A stretch of DNA of 40,839 nt from Flavobacteriales bacterium (GTDB lineage Bacteria > Bacteroidota > Bacteroidia > Flavobacteriales_D > Sanyastnellaceae). The position numbers were made by a program, and so were the translations under genes. Below the pieces are notes generated by a model. That model saw nothing but the letters and a program-made list of their open reading frames with translations, had not been told where the DNA came from and searched no databases. Below are positions 25,112 to 33,146 of the stretch, one piece after another (the stretch's first letter is position 1; each line of letters begins with the position of its first letter). The stretch spans positions 1 through 40,839 of the forward strand of contig JADHLY010000014.1 of the NCBI GenBank assembly GCA_016780385.1, in the 5' to 3' direction.

Positions 25112-26329
25112 ATGCGCTTACTCTCATTCTGCCTCACCAGCGCTTTTTTATTCGCCGTATCGGTGACCTCCATCACTGCGCAAAGCGAAAAAGCCTACGT
25201 ATTGTGTGAGGGTGCCCAAGACTTCTATTCCGGGGCAGTGTTGGAGGCGCCCAGATTGGGCGTAGTGGACCTCTCTGCGGAGACACTTGAATTCTCAGTG
25301 TTGCGGGTGTTTGAAGGGCACTCCTTTGCCGCAGACCTCGTGTTGGATGCGGCTGGCGAGACCATCTATGTGGCTGCTGAGGACACCGTGTTCAAGTTGG
25401 ATGCCGCATCGGGTGACGTTCTCGCCGAGCAAGCTTTAGAGGGTGCACGCCAGTTGCTCCTGCACGAGGATGAGCTTTTCGTGACGCGTGGCGATTACGA
25501 CCCTCTGACCTGGGGCTCTGTGGAGTTTGATGAGTACTTGGTCGCGCTGAACGCTGAGGACTTGACCTGGAATGCGGGGTGGCAAGCCGATGGTATTGCT
25601 GGGCCCAACTGGGCATCCGAAGGCCTGTGCCTCAGTGGTGACGCTGTTTATGTAGGCGTCAACAATGCCTTTGCCTACGGAGAAGAAGTGGGTCTGATTG
25701 GGCGTGTAGATTTGGCCACAGGAGATTACACGGAAATGGATCTCGGTCCCGAGGGACTCAACCCAGTTCACGTATTTGCCACTGGGGACGGCGCTGTGGT
25801 CTCTGTCAATGCCCGTCAATACGACGGTACATCCTTGAGCCGATGTGAATCCACAGGAGCGGTGTTGACGGCAACCGTGGCAGATGTGACGGCCGGATGC
25901 GCTGCAGCCGCTTGGCATGACGGTGGGGTACTGTACCAAGTGTATGGCGAAGCGGGGTTTCGCAAGGCAGATGGCGATGATCTGGATGCCCTTGAAGGGT
26001 GGTCGGGCAATGGCGGAGCCGTTTACGAGATGGCATCCCTTTCGGGAGATCGCTTTCTCCTGGGGACCACTGATTTTGCGACAACTGGCGTCCTCGAGAT
26101 GTGGAGCCTGACGTCGGGATTCCAATGGGACTTGCCCGTGGGGATAGCCCCCGGGAGTATCGCAGTGGTTGGTGGTGTGACCAGTGACCTCCCGGATCTT
26201 TCATCGGGACCCAAAGTGCTCTTGGCGACCTATGATTTCATGGGCCGGGCGCATGCATCTGGACAAGGGCTGCGCTTGCAGCAGTGGTCAGATGGAACCG
26301 TTACCAAGGCGTTCCAGTTGGCGGACTGA
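25112..26329 (+). CDS. Secreted beta-propeller-like protein
   Basis: 405 aa. The ATG at 25112 starts a signal peptide (MRLLSFCLTSAFLFAVSVTS, cleaved near TAQSEK). An upstream in-frame TTG falls in the promoter and is not used. The mature part has about seven repeats of a pattern such as ETIYVAAEDTVFKLDAASGDVLAEQ, as in YVTN/NHL-type propellers. The most similar stretches are DLATGDYTEMDLGPEGL and EMASLSGDRFLLGTTDF. No type B C-terminal domain and no lipobox were seen, so it is periplasmic or secreted in another way. Divergent from the seven-gene operon. Function unknown. Confidence 0.85.
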   Translation: MRLLSFCLTSAFLFAVSVTSITAQSEKAYVLCEGAQDFYSGAVLEAPRLGVVDLSAETLEFSVLRVFEGHSFAADLVLDAAGETIYVAAEDTVFKLDAASGDVLAEQALEGARQLLLHEDELFVTRGDYDPLTWGSVEFDEYLVALNAEDLTWNAGWQADGIAGPNWASEGLCLSGDAVYVGVNNAFAYGEEVGLIGRVDLATGDYTEMDLGPEGLNPVHVFATGDGAVVSVNARQYDGTSLSRCESTGAVLTATVADVTAGCAAAAWHDGGVLYQVYGEAGFRKADGDDLDALEGWSGNGGAVYEMASLSGDRFLLGTTDFATTGVLEMWSLTSGFQWDLPVGIAPGSIAVVGGVTSDLPDLSSGPKVLLATYDFMGRAHASGQGLRLQQWSDGTVTKAFQLAD

Positions 26330-26336
26330 TTTTCTT

Positions 26337-26357
26337 CTGAACCCGAAAGGGAATCAG
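26337..26357. other. Interrupted inverted repeat between convergent genes
   Basis: CTGA and TCAG flank CCC-GAAA-GGG, giving a 7-bp stem with an internal bulge. It overlaps the stop codon of the minus-strand gene. No T-run follows on either strand, so a terminator is only possible. Confidence 0.3.
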
Positions 26358-26752
26358 CCGAAAAGAGAATTGACCCCGTAGAATTTGGCGGTGGTCTTGA
26401 GCAAGCTTTTGTGGGCCCGCTCTACCGACGGCATGTTGCCATTGGATTGAAAGTTGAACCATTTTCCAGCAAATGAGGAGTGCCCATTGTGTTTGGGTTC
26501 AGTGCCTCGAATGAAAGCTTGAATGTTGGTGCCGTTGAGGTGGGGCAATTGACGGGCGAGGAATTCATCCAGTCCCACTTCGATGGGAAATACTTCATCG
26601 CGCTCAAACCAGTTTTTCTCGGGCTTCCAATGGTCATGGGCCCAGCGGAGTTCCAATTGTGGAATTTTGCTGTGAACGTGGAGCAGATCGCCCCTTTGTT
26701 CCAACGTATACACCGCCCCAGCGTCGGATTCGTGACGGTAACTGATTCGCAT
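26354..26752 (-). CDS. Hypothetical protein, 132 aa
   Basis: Starts at an ATG and ends just after the convergent propeller gene. It is hydrophilic and has no signal peptide or membrane segment, so it is probably cytoplasmic. It has several Trp and His residues (WAHDHWKPEKNWFERDE) and an ending FAGKWFNFQSNGNMPSVERA. The reading frame looks more protein-like than the overlapping frame on the plus strand. I do not recognise a family. It could form a unit with asnB upstream, with a 98-bp gap. Confidence 0.6.
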   Translation of the reverse strand: MRISYRHESDAGAVYTLEQRGDLLHVHSKIPQLELRWAHDHWKPEKNWFERDEVFPIEVGLDEFLARQLPHLNGTNIQAFIRGTEPKHNGHSSFAGKWFNFQSNGNMPSVERAHKSLLKTTAKFYGVNSLFG

Positions 26753-26850
26753 ATCCGAGGATACGCATTATCCACTGAAAATCACCATCATTGGGACAGT
26801 GCCGTGCCGAGAATACACGTTAAGGGGTGTGGCAGAGGGGAGTTGCCTCC

Positions 26851-28521
26851 TCAATTGTCGTAAGCATCGTTGTGGATGCCGCCGACCGCTCGACCGCTGG
26901 GGTCGATGTTGTCCTTGAGCCGGGCGTCCCACTCCAATGCTTTTTCGGTGCTGCAGGCGACGCTCTTGCCACCGGGCACAGTCGATGCTGCTGCGGCAGA
27001 AGGGTAGTGGCCTTCAAAAATCTGCCGATAGAAGTAGCCTTCTTTGGTGGCCGGTGGATGAATGGGGAAGCGGATGGCGGCCTTTTCCATCTCTGCATCG
27101 CTGACGTTGGCCTCAGCATGGTCCCTCAGCCCGTCGATCCAGCCGTAGCCCACGCCGTCGCTGAATTGCTCTTTCTGCCGGTTCAAGATGTTGTCTGGGA
27201 TATACCCTTCGAATGCTGTGCGGATGGCGGCTTTTTCTATGCGGCCTTGTCCGCCCATTTTGGCTTTTGGGTCGAGCCTCATCGCGTAATCGATGAATTC
27301 CCGGTCTAGAAAGGGGACCCTGGCTTCGATGCCCCAAGCCATCATGGATTTATTGGCGCGGGCACAGTCGTATTGATGCAGGCCCAGCACTTTGCGGACG
27401 GTTTCTTCGTGGAATTCCTTGGCGTCAGGGGCCATGTGGAAGTAGAGGTATCCGCCGAAGAGTTCATCAGCACCTTCTCCGCTCAGCACCATTTTTATGC
27501 CCATGGCCTTGATTTTCCGGGCCATGAGGAACATCGGCGTGGAAGCGCGGATGGTGGTGACGTCATAAGTCTCGATGTGGCGGATCACTTCGGAGAGCGC
27601 ATCGATGCCTTCTTGTATGGTAAACGTCAAGCCATGGTGCACGGTCCCGATGGCCTCAGCCACCTCTTGTGCTGCCGCAAGGTCTGGGGAGCCGTCCAAG
27701 CCGATTGAAAAGCTGTGCACCCTGGGCCACCACGCTTCGGAGTTCCCACCATCGTCCACCCTGCGCGCGGCATGTTGCATGGCGATCGCAGCGATGACAG
27801 AGCTGTCCAGTCCACCAGAGATGAGCAATCCATAGGGGACGTCTCCCATCAGGTGCCGGCGCACGGCTTCGGTCAATGCCGCATTCAGCTCTTCGGGTAC
27901 GTAAGGTGCAGCGGGCAATTCACCTTCCATCCAATCCCGCTGATAGAACGACTCTGGGGCATCCTGTCCTTTTTCCCAAACGTGTCCAGGGGGAAAGAGT
28001 TGGATGTCGTCGCAATGTGGTGCGATGGCCTTCATTTCGGAAGCGACCCACAGCCTGCCGTGGGCATCGGTGCCATAATAGAGCGGAATGATGCCGATGG
28101 GGTCTCGTGCGATGATCCAATGGTCATTTTCGGGCTGGTACAGCACAAAGGCGTACATCCCGCTGAGCTTATCGACGAGCTGTCGCCCCATGGATCGGTG
28201 CAGCGCCAGGATGACTTCGCAGTCGCTGCCGGATTGGAAAGGGTACCCACTTGTGGCTTCATCCTCCCTGAGGTCCAAGTGGTTGTAGATTTCTCCATTG
28301 ACGGCCAATACTGTGCCGCGATCGGGATCGACCATAGGTTGTGCTCCGCTGAGCACGTCGACGATGGCCAGCCGCTCATGGGCAATGAGGGCTTGCGGAT
28401 GTTGGGCAACGCCCGACCAGTCAGGACCGCGGTGACGCTGACAAAGCGAGGCTTCCAGTACCAATTGGCGGTCATTTTCGAGGGTGTGGCTCCGTTCGAG
28501 GAGCGCAGTAATGGAGCACAT
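26851..28521 (-). CDS. asnB: Asparagine synthetase B (glutamine-hydrolysing)
   Basis: 556 aa, the normal length. It starts MCSI, so Cys2 is free to act as the glutaminase nucleophile after Met removal. The N-terminal domain has RHRGPDWSG, AHERLAIVD and VNGEIYNH. The synthetase domain has the PP-loop SGGLDSS and later VLSGEGADELFGGY and EARVPFLD. The enzyme makes asparagine from aspartate, using ATP and ammonia from glutamine. Cytoplasmic. Its start is 114 bp from the divergent adhesin gene. All key residues are present. Confidence 0.97.
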   Translation of the reverse strand: MCSITALLERSHTLENDRQLVLEASLCQRHRGPDWSGVAQHPQALIAHERLAIVDVLSGAQPMVDPDRGTVLAVNGEIYNHLDLREDEATSGYPFQSGSDCEVILALHRSMGRQLVDKLSGMYAFVLYQPENDHWIIARDPIGIIPLYYGTDAHGRLWVASEMKAIAPHCDDIQLFPPGHVWEKGQDAPESFYQRDWMEGELPAAPYVPEELNAALTEAVRRHLMGDVPYGLLISGGLDSSVIAAIAMQHAARRVDDGGNSEAWWPRVHSFSIGLDGSPDLAAAQEVAEAIGTVHHGLTFTIQEGIDALSEVIRHIETYDVTTIRASTPMFLMARKIKAMGIKMVLSGEGADELFGGYLYFHMAPDAKEFHEETVRKVLGLHQYDCARANKSMMAWGIEARVPFLDREFIDYAMRLDPKAKMGGQGRIEKAAIRTAFEGYIPDNILNRQKEQFSDGVGYGWIDGLRDHAEANVSDAEMEKAAIRFPIHPPATKEGYFYRQIFEGHYPSAAAASTVPGGKSVACSTEKALEWDARLKDNIDPSGRAVGGIHNDAYDN

Positions 28522-28579
28522 GGCCTAGGCAAATGAGGAAATGTGAATTTCCTAGCACCGGGCTTCATATTCAAGTCGC

Positions 28580-28610
28580 TTGACAACCTTTTTCCCGGTT
28601 GGTCGGTTTG
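28580..28610 (+). promoter_or_regulatory. Candidate promoter of the beta-helix adhesin gene
   Basis: TTG at 28580-28582, 20 bp, then TCGGTTTG (28603-28610), one mismatch to TAnnTTTG. The ATG at 28636 would have a leader of about 20 nt. Confidence 0.4.
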
Positions 28611-28635
28611 TACTTTGCGCCTTGTACCGATTCCG

Positions 28636-31600
28636 ATGAAGTCCTCCCTGTTGTTTCTACCTGTGGCCCTCGCGGCCTTGGCATGTTCTTTTGAGGCGCA
28701 GGCTCAAATCACCGTAGACACCTTTGTAGATGGAGTGGATCCCAATCCAGGCGATGGTGTCTGTGATGGAGGTGGAGGATTTTGCACGCTCAGGGCTGCT
28801 TTGCAACAGGCGGCAAGTGCCGGCGTTCCCACTGAAATTGAGGTGCCTGCTGGTGTATACGAGTGGACCAATGGGGAGCTCTTTTTGAACGCCGGTGACA
28901 TCACGGTGACGGGAGATGGAGCGCGGACGACGTTTGTGGATGCAGCCAATGGGTCTCGGTTCTTGGACTTGGGCAATGGACTGACCGCCTTCAGCTTGAA
29001 CGACCTCGAGCTGCGCAATGGATTTGATGGAAACGACCCCGGTGGGGCCATCGAAAACGACTGTGACGCGTTGTCGCTCAACAGGGTGTCTCTGCGCAAT
29101 TGCATGACGGGCATTGGTTTTGGTGGTGCGATCCACAACAGGGGAGGCATGGACATCAACGCCTGCGCCTTTATCGACTGCATCGCCGAGGCCAACAGCG
29201 GCCAAAACGGCGGCGGTGGCGGTGGCGGCGCTTTCGGTGGTGGTGGTGCGGTCAGTTCCTGGTTGGGGTCGTCCTCGACCTTTGAGAACTGCACTTTTTC
29301 TGGATGTCAGGCATTCGGTGGCAATGGAGGTAACGGTGGCGCTGGCGGTGGCGGTGGTACCGGTGGACAGAGCTTCACCAACTGGGGTGATGGCGGCGAT
29401 GGAGGAAACATCGGTGGTGGCGAAGAAAATGGCGACAACGGCAGTGTAGGTGCAGGTGCTGGCGGTGGGGGGTACACCAACGGAGGTTGGTTGAACCCTG
29501 GAGGCCCCGGCGATGGGGGCAACGGCACGATGTTTGGCGGTAACGCTGGTGACGGCGCGGCCAATGGCGGCGGTGGCGGTGGCGGTGGCGCTGCTTTTGG
29601 TGGGGCCTTCTTCTCACGGGCCGGGACACACACATTTCGGCATTGCACGTTTTCTGGAAACCAGGCCATTCCCGGATCAGGAGGCAATGGCAATGGCGGA
29701 GGTGATGATGGTGATGATGGACAGGCAAGAGGCGGCGCCATTGGAACGACGAGCGGTGAGATCACCCTCGACAACTGCATCTTGGCAGGCAACACAGCCA
29801 TCGGGTCTTCTGCCGGTGAAGACGAGGACATCTACCTCAATGGCGGCGGCCCGATTCTGTCTGATGTCGGATACAATTTGATTGGCAACATGGGTGACAA
29901 CGCAGAGTCCGTCTTTGACGCGGGTTCGGTGGGCAACCTGATTGGTGTCGATCCCGTCTTGCTGCCTTTTGGTGATTACGGAGGGCCGACGGATGCCTTC
30001 ATGTTGAGCGCTTGCGAGCCGGTGAGCCCGGCCATCGATGCGGGTGCCAATGTGGGGGTGACCGAAGACCAACGGGGAGAGCCCCGTGATGCCAACCCGG
30101 ACATGGGTGCCATCGAAGGACCCGAGCCCGTAGTACTCGACCCCGTTATGGATGAAGTCTGTCCCGGCGATCAAGTAGAATTGACCTTGACTTGGCCTGG
30201 GGCCACCACGACCTGGCCTGATGGCACCATTGGCGATACGTGGGATACGGGAGCCCTCGCTGGTGGCATTGTCACCATTACGACCGCGGAAGGGTGTGAA
30301 GAGGAATTCAGTGTAGACGTCACCGAAATCGCCATCGTCACACCAGACCTTGGACCAGACACCACCGTTTGTCCCAACACCTTGCTCTCGTTTGATGCGG
30401 GCAACCCAGGCGCCCTGTACACTTGGACAGTGGGAGGGAACCCGGGTGGTTTTTCGCAAACAGAACTGGTGGTGGCAGAAGGCAGTGTTTCGGTGACGGT
30501 CCAGGTCATGGGCTGTTTGGCCACCGATGAGGTGGAGGTGACGTGGTTGCCTGAATATCCCGTCGATCTCGGGGCAAACGTTACGCTGTGTCTGGGAGAA
30601 GATGTGACGCTCGATGCTGAATTTGACGGTTGGGGTGGTTTGCCACCGACTTTCCAATGGCAGGGTGGTCCCAGTGATTCCGAGTTCGAAGTGGATGCGA
30701 CCGGAACATATACCGTGACGGCCACTACGACGGATGGTTGTGTTTCGACGGGTGAAGTCGATGTGATTCTCAGTCCGCTCACGACAGTAGACCTTGGACC
30801 GGACCAGACTATTTGCCCGGGTGCCCCCTTCATACTGGATCCCGGATATCCCACAGCCATGTGCCTGTGGCAGGATGGTTCCGTTTCGCCCACCTATGAC
30901 GTGGAAAACACGGGCATTTACACGGTCAGCGTCACCATAGGTGATTGCCAGGCCAACGCGCAAGTCTTTGTTGAAGTCGTCAATGGATTTGATGCTGAGC
31001 TGCCCGCTTCAGTGAGCTTTTGTGAAGGGGACAGCGCCCTCTTGCTGGCAGCCTTTGGTGCAGCCAATTACACCTGGTCCAATGGTGTCGAAGGCAACCA
31101 GTTGTGGGCCAGTCAGGCCGGATTGTATAGCGTGTCCAGCACCGTCGATGGATGCACCTTTACCGATGAAGTCTCGGTGGTTTCGCAGCCCCTTCCGTAC
31201 TTCGAATTGGGCGCAGACATCATTCTTTGCGAGGGTGAGACAGCGGTGCTCGAGCCCAATGTCCCCGGTGCTGATTACGTCATTTTCAACGACAGCTTGA
31301 GCACGCCGAGCCTCACCGTTGATGAGACCGGTGAGTACACAGCCACCGTGTCTGCTGGGGGCTGTGTCAACAGCGATACAGTGTCAGTTGAGGTTCGGCC
31401 CATCCCTGAATTCGCGCTGCCGGAAGACTCTTTGCTCTGTCCGGGTGAAGTCCTGACCATCGAAACCGGCTTGTCCGATGTCCTCGTGACCTGGAATACA
31501 GGAGAGGTGGGCACTTCTATTGAGGTCAACCAGCCCGCCACCTACGTGGCCACGAGTCAGGTCAGCGGATGCGTCTTCGTGGACTCCATGGCCATCGAAG

Positions 31601-32151
31601 TGACCCAACCCATCGCGATTCCGCTTGAGGCCAATTATGAGCTTTGCTTGGGAGATACGATGGAGCTGTCCGCATTGCAGGGCGCACAGGTCTATCCTTC
31701 GTCCTACCGGTGGGACAATGGAAGCATCACCCCGAACCGCATTTTTGATCGGGCTGGGGTCTTCTCAGTGGAAGTGACCAACGTGTGTGACACGGCCACC
31801 CACATTCTTCAAGTCGAACAGTTGGTGTGCGGATGCCAGATTTATGTGCCCACCGCCTTCACCCCAAACAACGACGGCAACAACGACGCTTGGTTCCCCG
31901 TATTGGACTGCGATCCCTTCACCTATGAGGTCACGGTGTGGGACCGCTGGGGCCGCCCCGTATTCCAATCTCAGGACCCCAATCAAGTATGGTATGGCCA
32001 AGTAGAAGGCACACCTGGGTCAAAGACCCGCGAGAGTGGCCGCTATTATGCCATCGACGGGGTCTACATGTGGGAAGTGATCATTGAGTTGCGCCGCGAC
32101 CGGGTGCCTGAAGTCATCCGCCAAAACGGATTCGTTCGCATCCTTCGCTAA
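28636..32151 (+). CDS. T9SS surface protein: CSLREA-type start, Gly-rich beta-helix, Ig-like repeats, type B C-terminal domain
   Basis: 1171 aa from the ATG at 28636; an in-frame ATG 31 codons upstream would spoil the signal peptide. The signal ends near EAQAQ. The mature start VDTFVDGVDPNPGDGVCDGGGGFCTLRAALQQA is the CSLREA-like motif found before right-handed beta-helices. Residues ~100-480 are beta-helix with very Gly-rich loops and end with the PAIDAGA...DMGAIEGPEP phrase common to such domains. Then about eight Ig/PKD-like repeats follow, most beginning LG, x, D, x, T, x, CPG or similar. The end is the type B T9SS signal: VPTAFTPNNDGNNDAWFP, VTVWDRWGRPVFQSQ and GVYMWEV. It is exported by T9SS; no PorP/SprF gene sits next to it. 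It ends 21 bp from the convergent phosphodiesterase gene. Confidence 0.92.
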   Translation: MKSSLLFLPVALAALACSFEAQAQITVDTFVDGVDPNPGDGVCDGGGGFCTLRAALQQAASAGVPTEIEVPAGVYEWTNGELFLNAGDITVTGDGARTTFVDAANGSRFLDLGNGLTAFSLNDLELRNGFDGNDPGGAIENDCDALSLNRVSLRNCMTGIGFGGAIHNRGGMDINACAFIDCIAEANSGQNGGGGGGGAFGGGGAVSSWLGSSSTFENCTFSGCQAFGGNGGNGGAGGGGGTGGQSFTNWGDGGDGGNIGGGEENGDNGSVGAGAGGGGYTNGGWLNPGGPGDGGNGTMFGGNAGDGAANGGGGGGGGAAFGGAFFSRAGTHTFRHCTFSGNQAIPGSGGNGNGGGDDGDDGQARGGAIGTTSGEITLDNCILAGNTAIGSSAGEDEDIYLNGGGPILSDVGYNLIGNMGDNAESVFDAGSVGNLIGVDPVLLPFGDYGGPTDAFMLSACEPVSPAIDAGANVGVTEDQRGEPRDANPDMGAIEGPEPVVLDPVMDEVCPGDQVELTLTWPGATTTWPDGTIGDTWDTGALAGGIVTITTAEGCEEEFSVDVTEIAIVTPDLGPDTTVCPNTLLSFDAGNPGALYTWTVGGNPGGFSQTELVVAEGSVSVTVQVMGCLATDEVEVTWLPEYPVDLGANVTLCLGEDVTLDAEFDGWGGLPPTFQWQGGPSDSEFEVDATGTYTVTATTTDGCVSTGEVDVILSPLTTVDLGPDQTICPGAPFILDPGYPTAMCLWQDGSVSPTYDVENTGIYTVSVTIGDCQANAQVFVEVVNGFDAELPASVSFCEGDSALLLAAFGAANYTWSNGVEGNQLWASQAGLYSVSSTVDGCTFTDEVSVVSQPLPYFELGADIILCEGETAVLEPNVPGADYVIFNDSLSTPSLTVDETGEYTATVSAGGCVNSDTVSVEVRPIPEFALPEDSLLCPGEVLTIETGLSDVLVTWNTGEVGTSIEVNQPATYVATSQVSGCVFVDSMAIEVTQPIAIPLEANYELCLGDTMELSALQGAQVYPSSYRWDNGSITPNRIFDRAGVFSVEVTNVCDTATHILQVEQLVCGCQIYVPTAFTPNNDGNNDAWFPVLDCDPFTYEVTVWDRWGRPVFQSQDPNQVWYGQVEGTPGSKTRESGRYYAIDGVYMWEVIIELRRDRVPEVIRQNGFVRILR

Positions 32152-32172
32152 CCCTTTCCGTCCCCGAAGGAC

Positions 32173-33129
32173 TTACTCGTCGAGCATGCTGTAAAGCCGA
32201 TCGGGATAGTCGGTGATGATGCCGTCAACCCCTATCTGCATCACGGCGTAGAGGTCTTCCTCTTGGTTGACCGTCCAGGGGATTACGCGGATGTTCTGAC
32301 CTTGGAGTGCATGGACATCATCGGCGTCAATCAATTGCCATTGAGGGGAATATATCGAAGGGGTGAAGCTCAATCGTGCCAATTGATCAGCACAGTCACC
32401 TTCGCTTTCAACCAGCAAGGCGGTCGTGATATCAGGATCGATTTGGTGCACGGCCTCAAGGGCATCGGTACTGAAGCTCTGGATGCAAGTGCGGTCAGAG
32501 ATACCGAGCCGGTTTACCTCATCGAGGACCAGTTGTGCAAACGTTGTGGCGTCCGGACAGAATGCTGGCTCGAGGTCCTGGTGGTGCTTGATCTCGAGGT
32601 TATAACGAATCTTTCGTCCTTCTGAAAGCATGGGGACTTTTTCCGCCATGTCCACAACCTCAGCCAAAGCGGGCTTGTGCGCAGGTACCTGTCGTTGGTT
32701 GGGAAACCGGGGGTGCGGATGCATGCCGCAGTCATAAGTTTGGATTTCCTCCAAGGTCATTTGACGCAGGTTCAGATCGCGTTCGCTTTCGGCCGCGATT
32801 TCTTGGCCATCGGCATGGGTACAGATTTCATGGCTCATCCAGGGTTCATGGCTGACGATCACCTGGTCATCCTTGGAGATGCACAGGTCCATTTCCAACA
32901 CATCGGAACCTTCGCGAATGGCGAGGATGAATCCAGGGATGGTGTTTTCGGGCAACAGGCCCCGGGCACCACGGTGACCATGGATCTCGAGGGCCGGTGC
33001 AGCGGTTTCCTCGGAGGATTCTGAAGGGATCGACATAGGTTCTGAGGAAATGGGACTGTCGGTGCCGCCCCCGCATCCCAAAGAAGAGAGAACAGCCAAA
33101 ATGCAAATTGTGCGCAGCGCTTGAGTCAT
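32173..33129 (-). CDS. Glycerophosphodiester phosphodiesterase, lipoprotein
   Basis: 318 aa from the ATG at 33127-33129; the frame stays open upstream only to a TTG. The N-terminus has a signal ending SSLGC, so Cys19 is probably lipidated and the enzyme is held in the envelope. Residues ~50-63 carry the catalytic HRG and PENT motifs (HGHRGARGLLPENT), then LEMDLC and VSHEPW with the second His. Later LEIKHH, IQSFS, IPWTVN and GVDGIITDYPDRL complete the GDPD barrel. It splits glycerophosphodiesters into glycerol 3-phosphate and an alcohol, freeing phosphate-containing units from lipid headgroups. The start is 17 bp from the divergent OlsF-like gene. Confidence 0.94.
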   Translation of the reverse strand: MTQALRTICILAVLSSLGCGGGTDSPISSEPMSIPSESSEETAAPALEIHGHRGARGLLPENTIPGFILAIREGSDVLEMDLCISKDDQVIVSHEPWMSHEICTHADGQEIAAESERDLNLRQMTLEEIQTYDCGMHPHPRFPNQRQVPAHKPALAEVVDMAEKVPMLSEGRKIRYNLEIKHHQDLEPAFCPDATTFAQLVLDEVNRLGISDRTCIQSFSTDALEAVHQIDPDITTALLVESEGDCADQLARLSFTPSIYSPQWQLIDADDVHALQGQNIRVIPWTVNQEEDLYAVMQIGVDGIITDYPDRLYSMLDE

Positions 33130-33146
33130 GCGCCGAAAATACTCCA

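Noticed and set aside
26480-26863. Plus-strand frame of 127 codons
   Set aside because: It is antisense to the 132-aa minus-strand frame and runs into the end of asnB. The minus-strand product looks more like a soluble protein, though this choice is less sure than the others.
28543-28635. Upstream ATG of the beta-helix adhesin
   Set aside because: It precedes the candidate promoter elements, and the ATG at 28636 gives a normal signal peptide.
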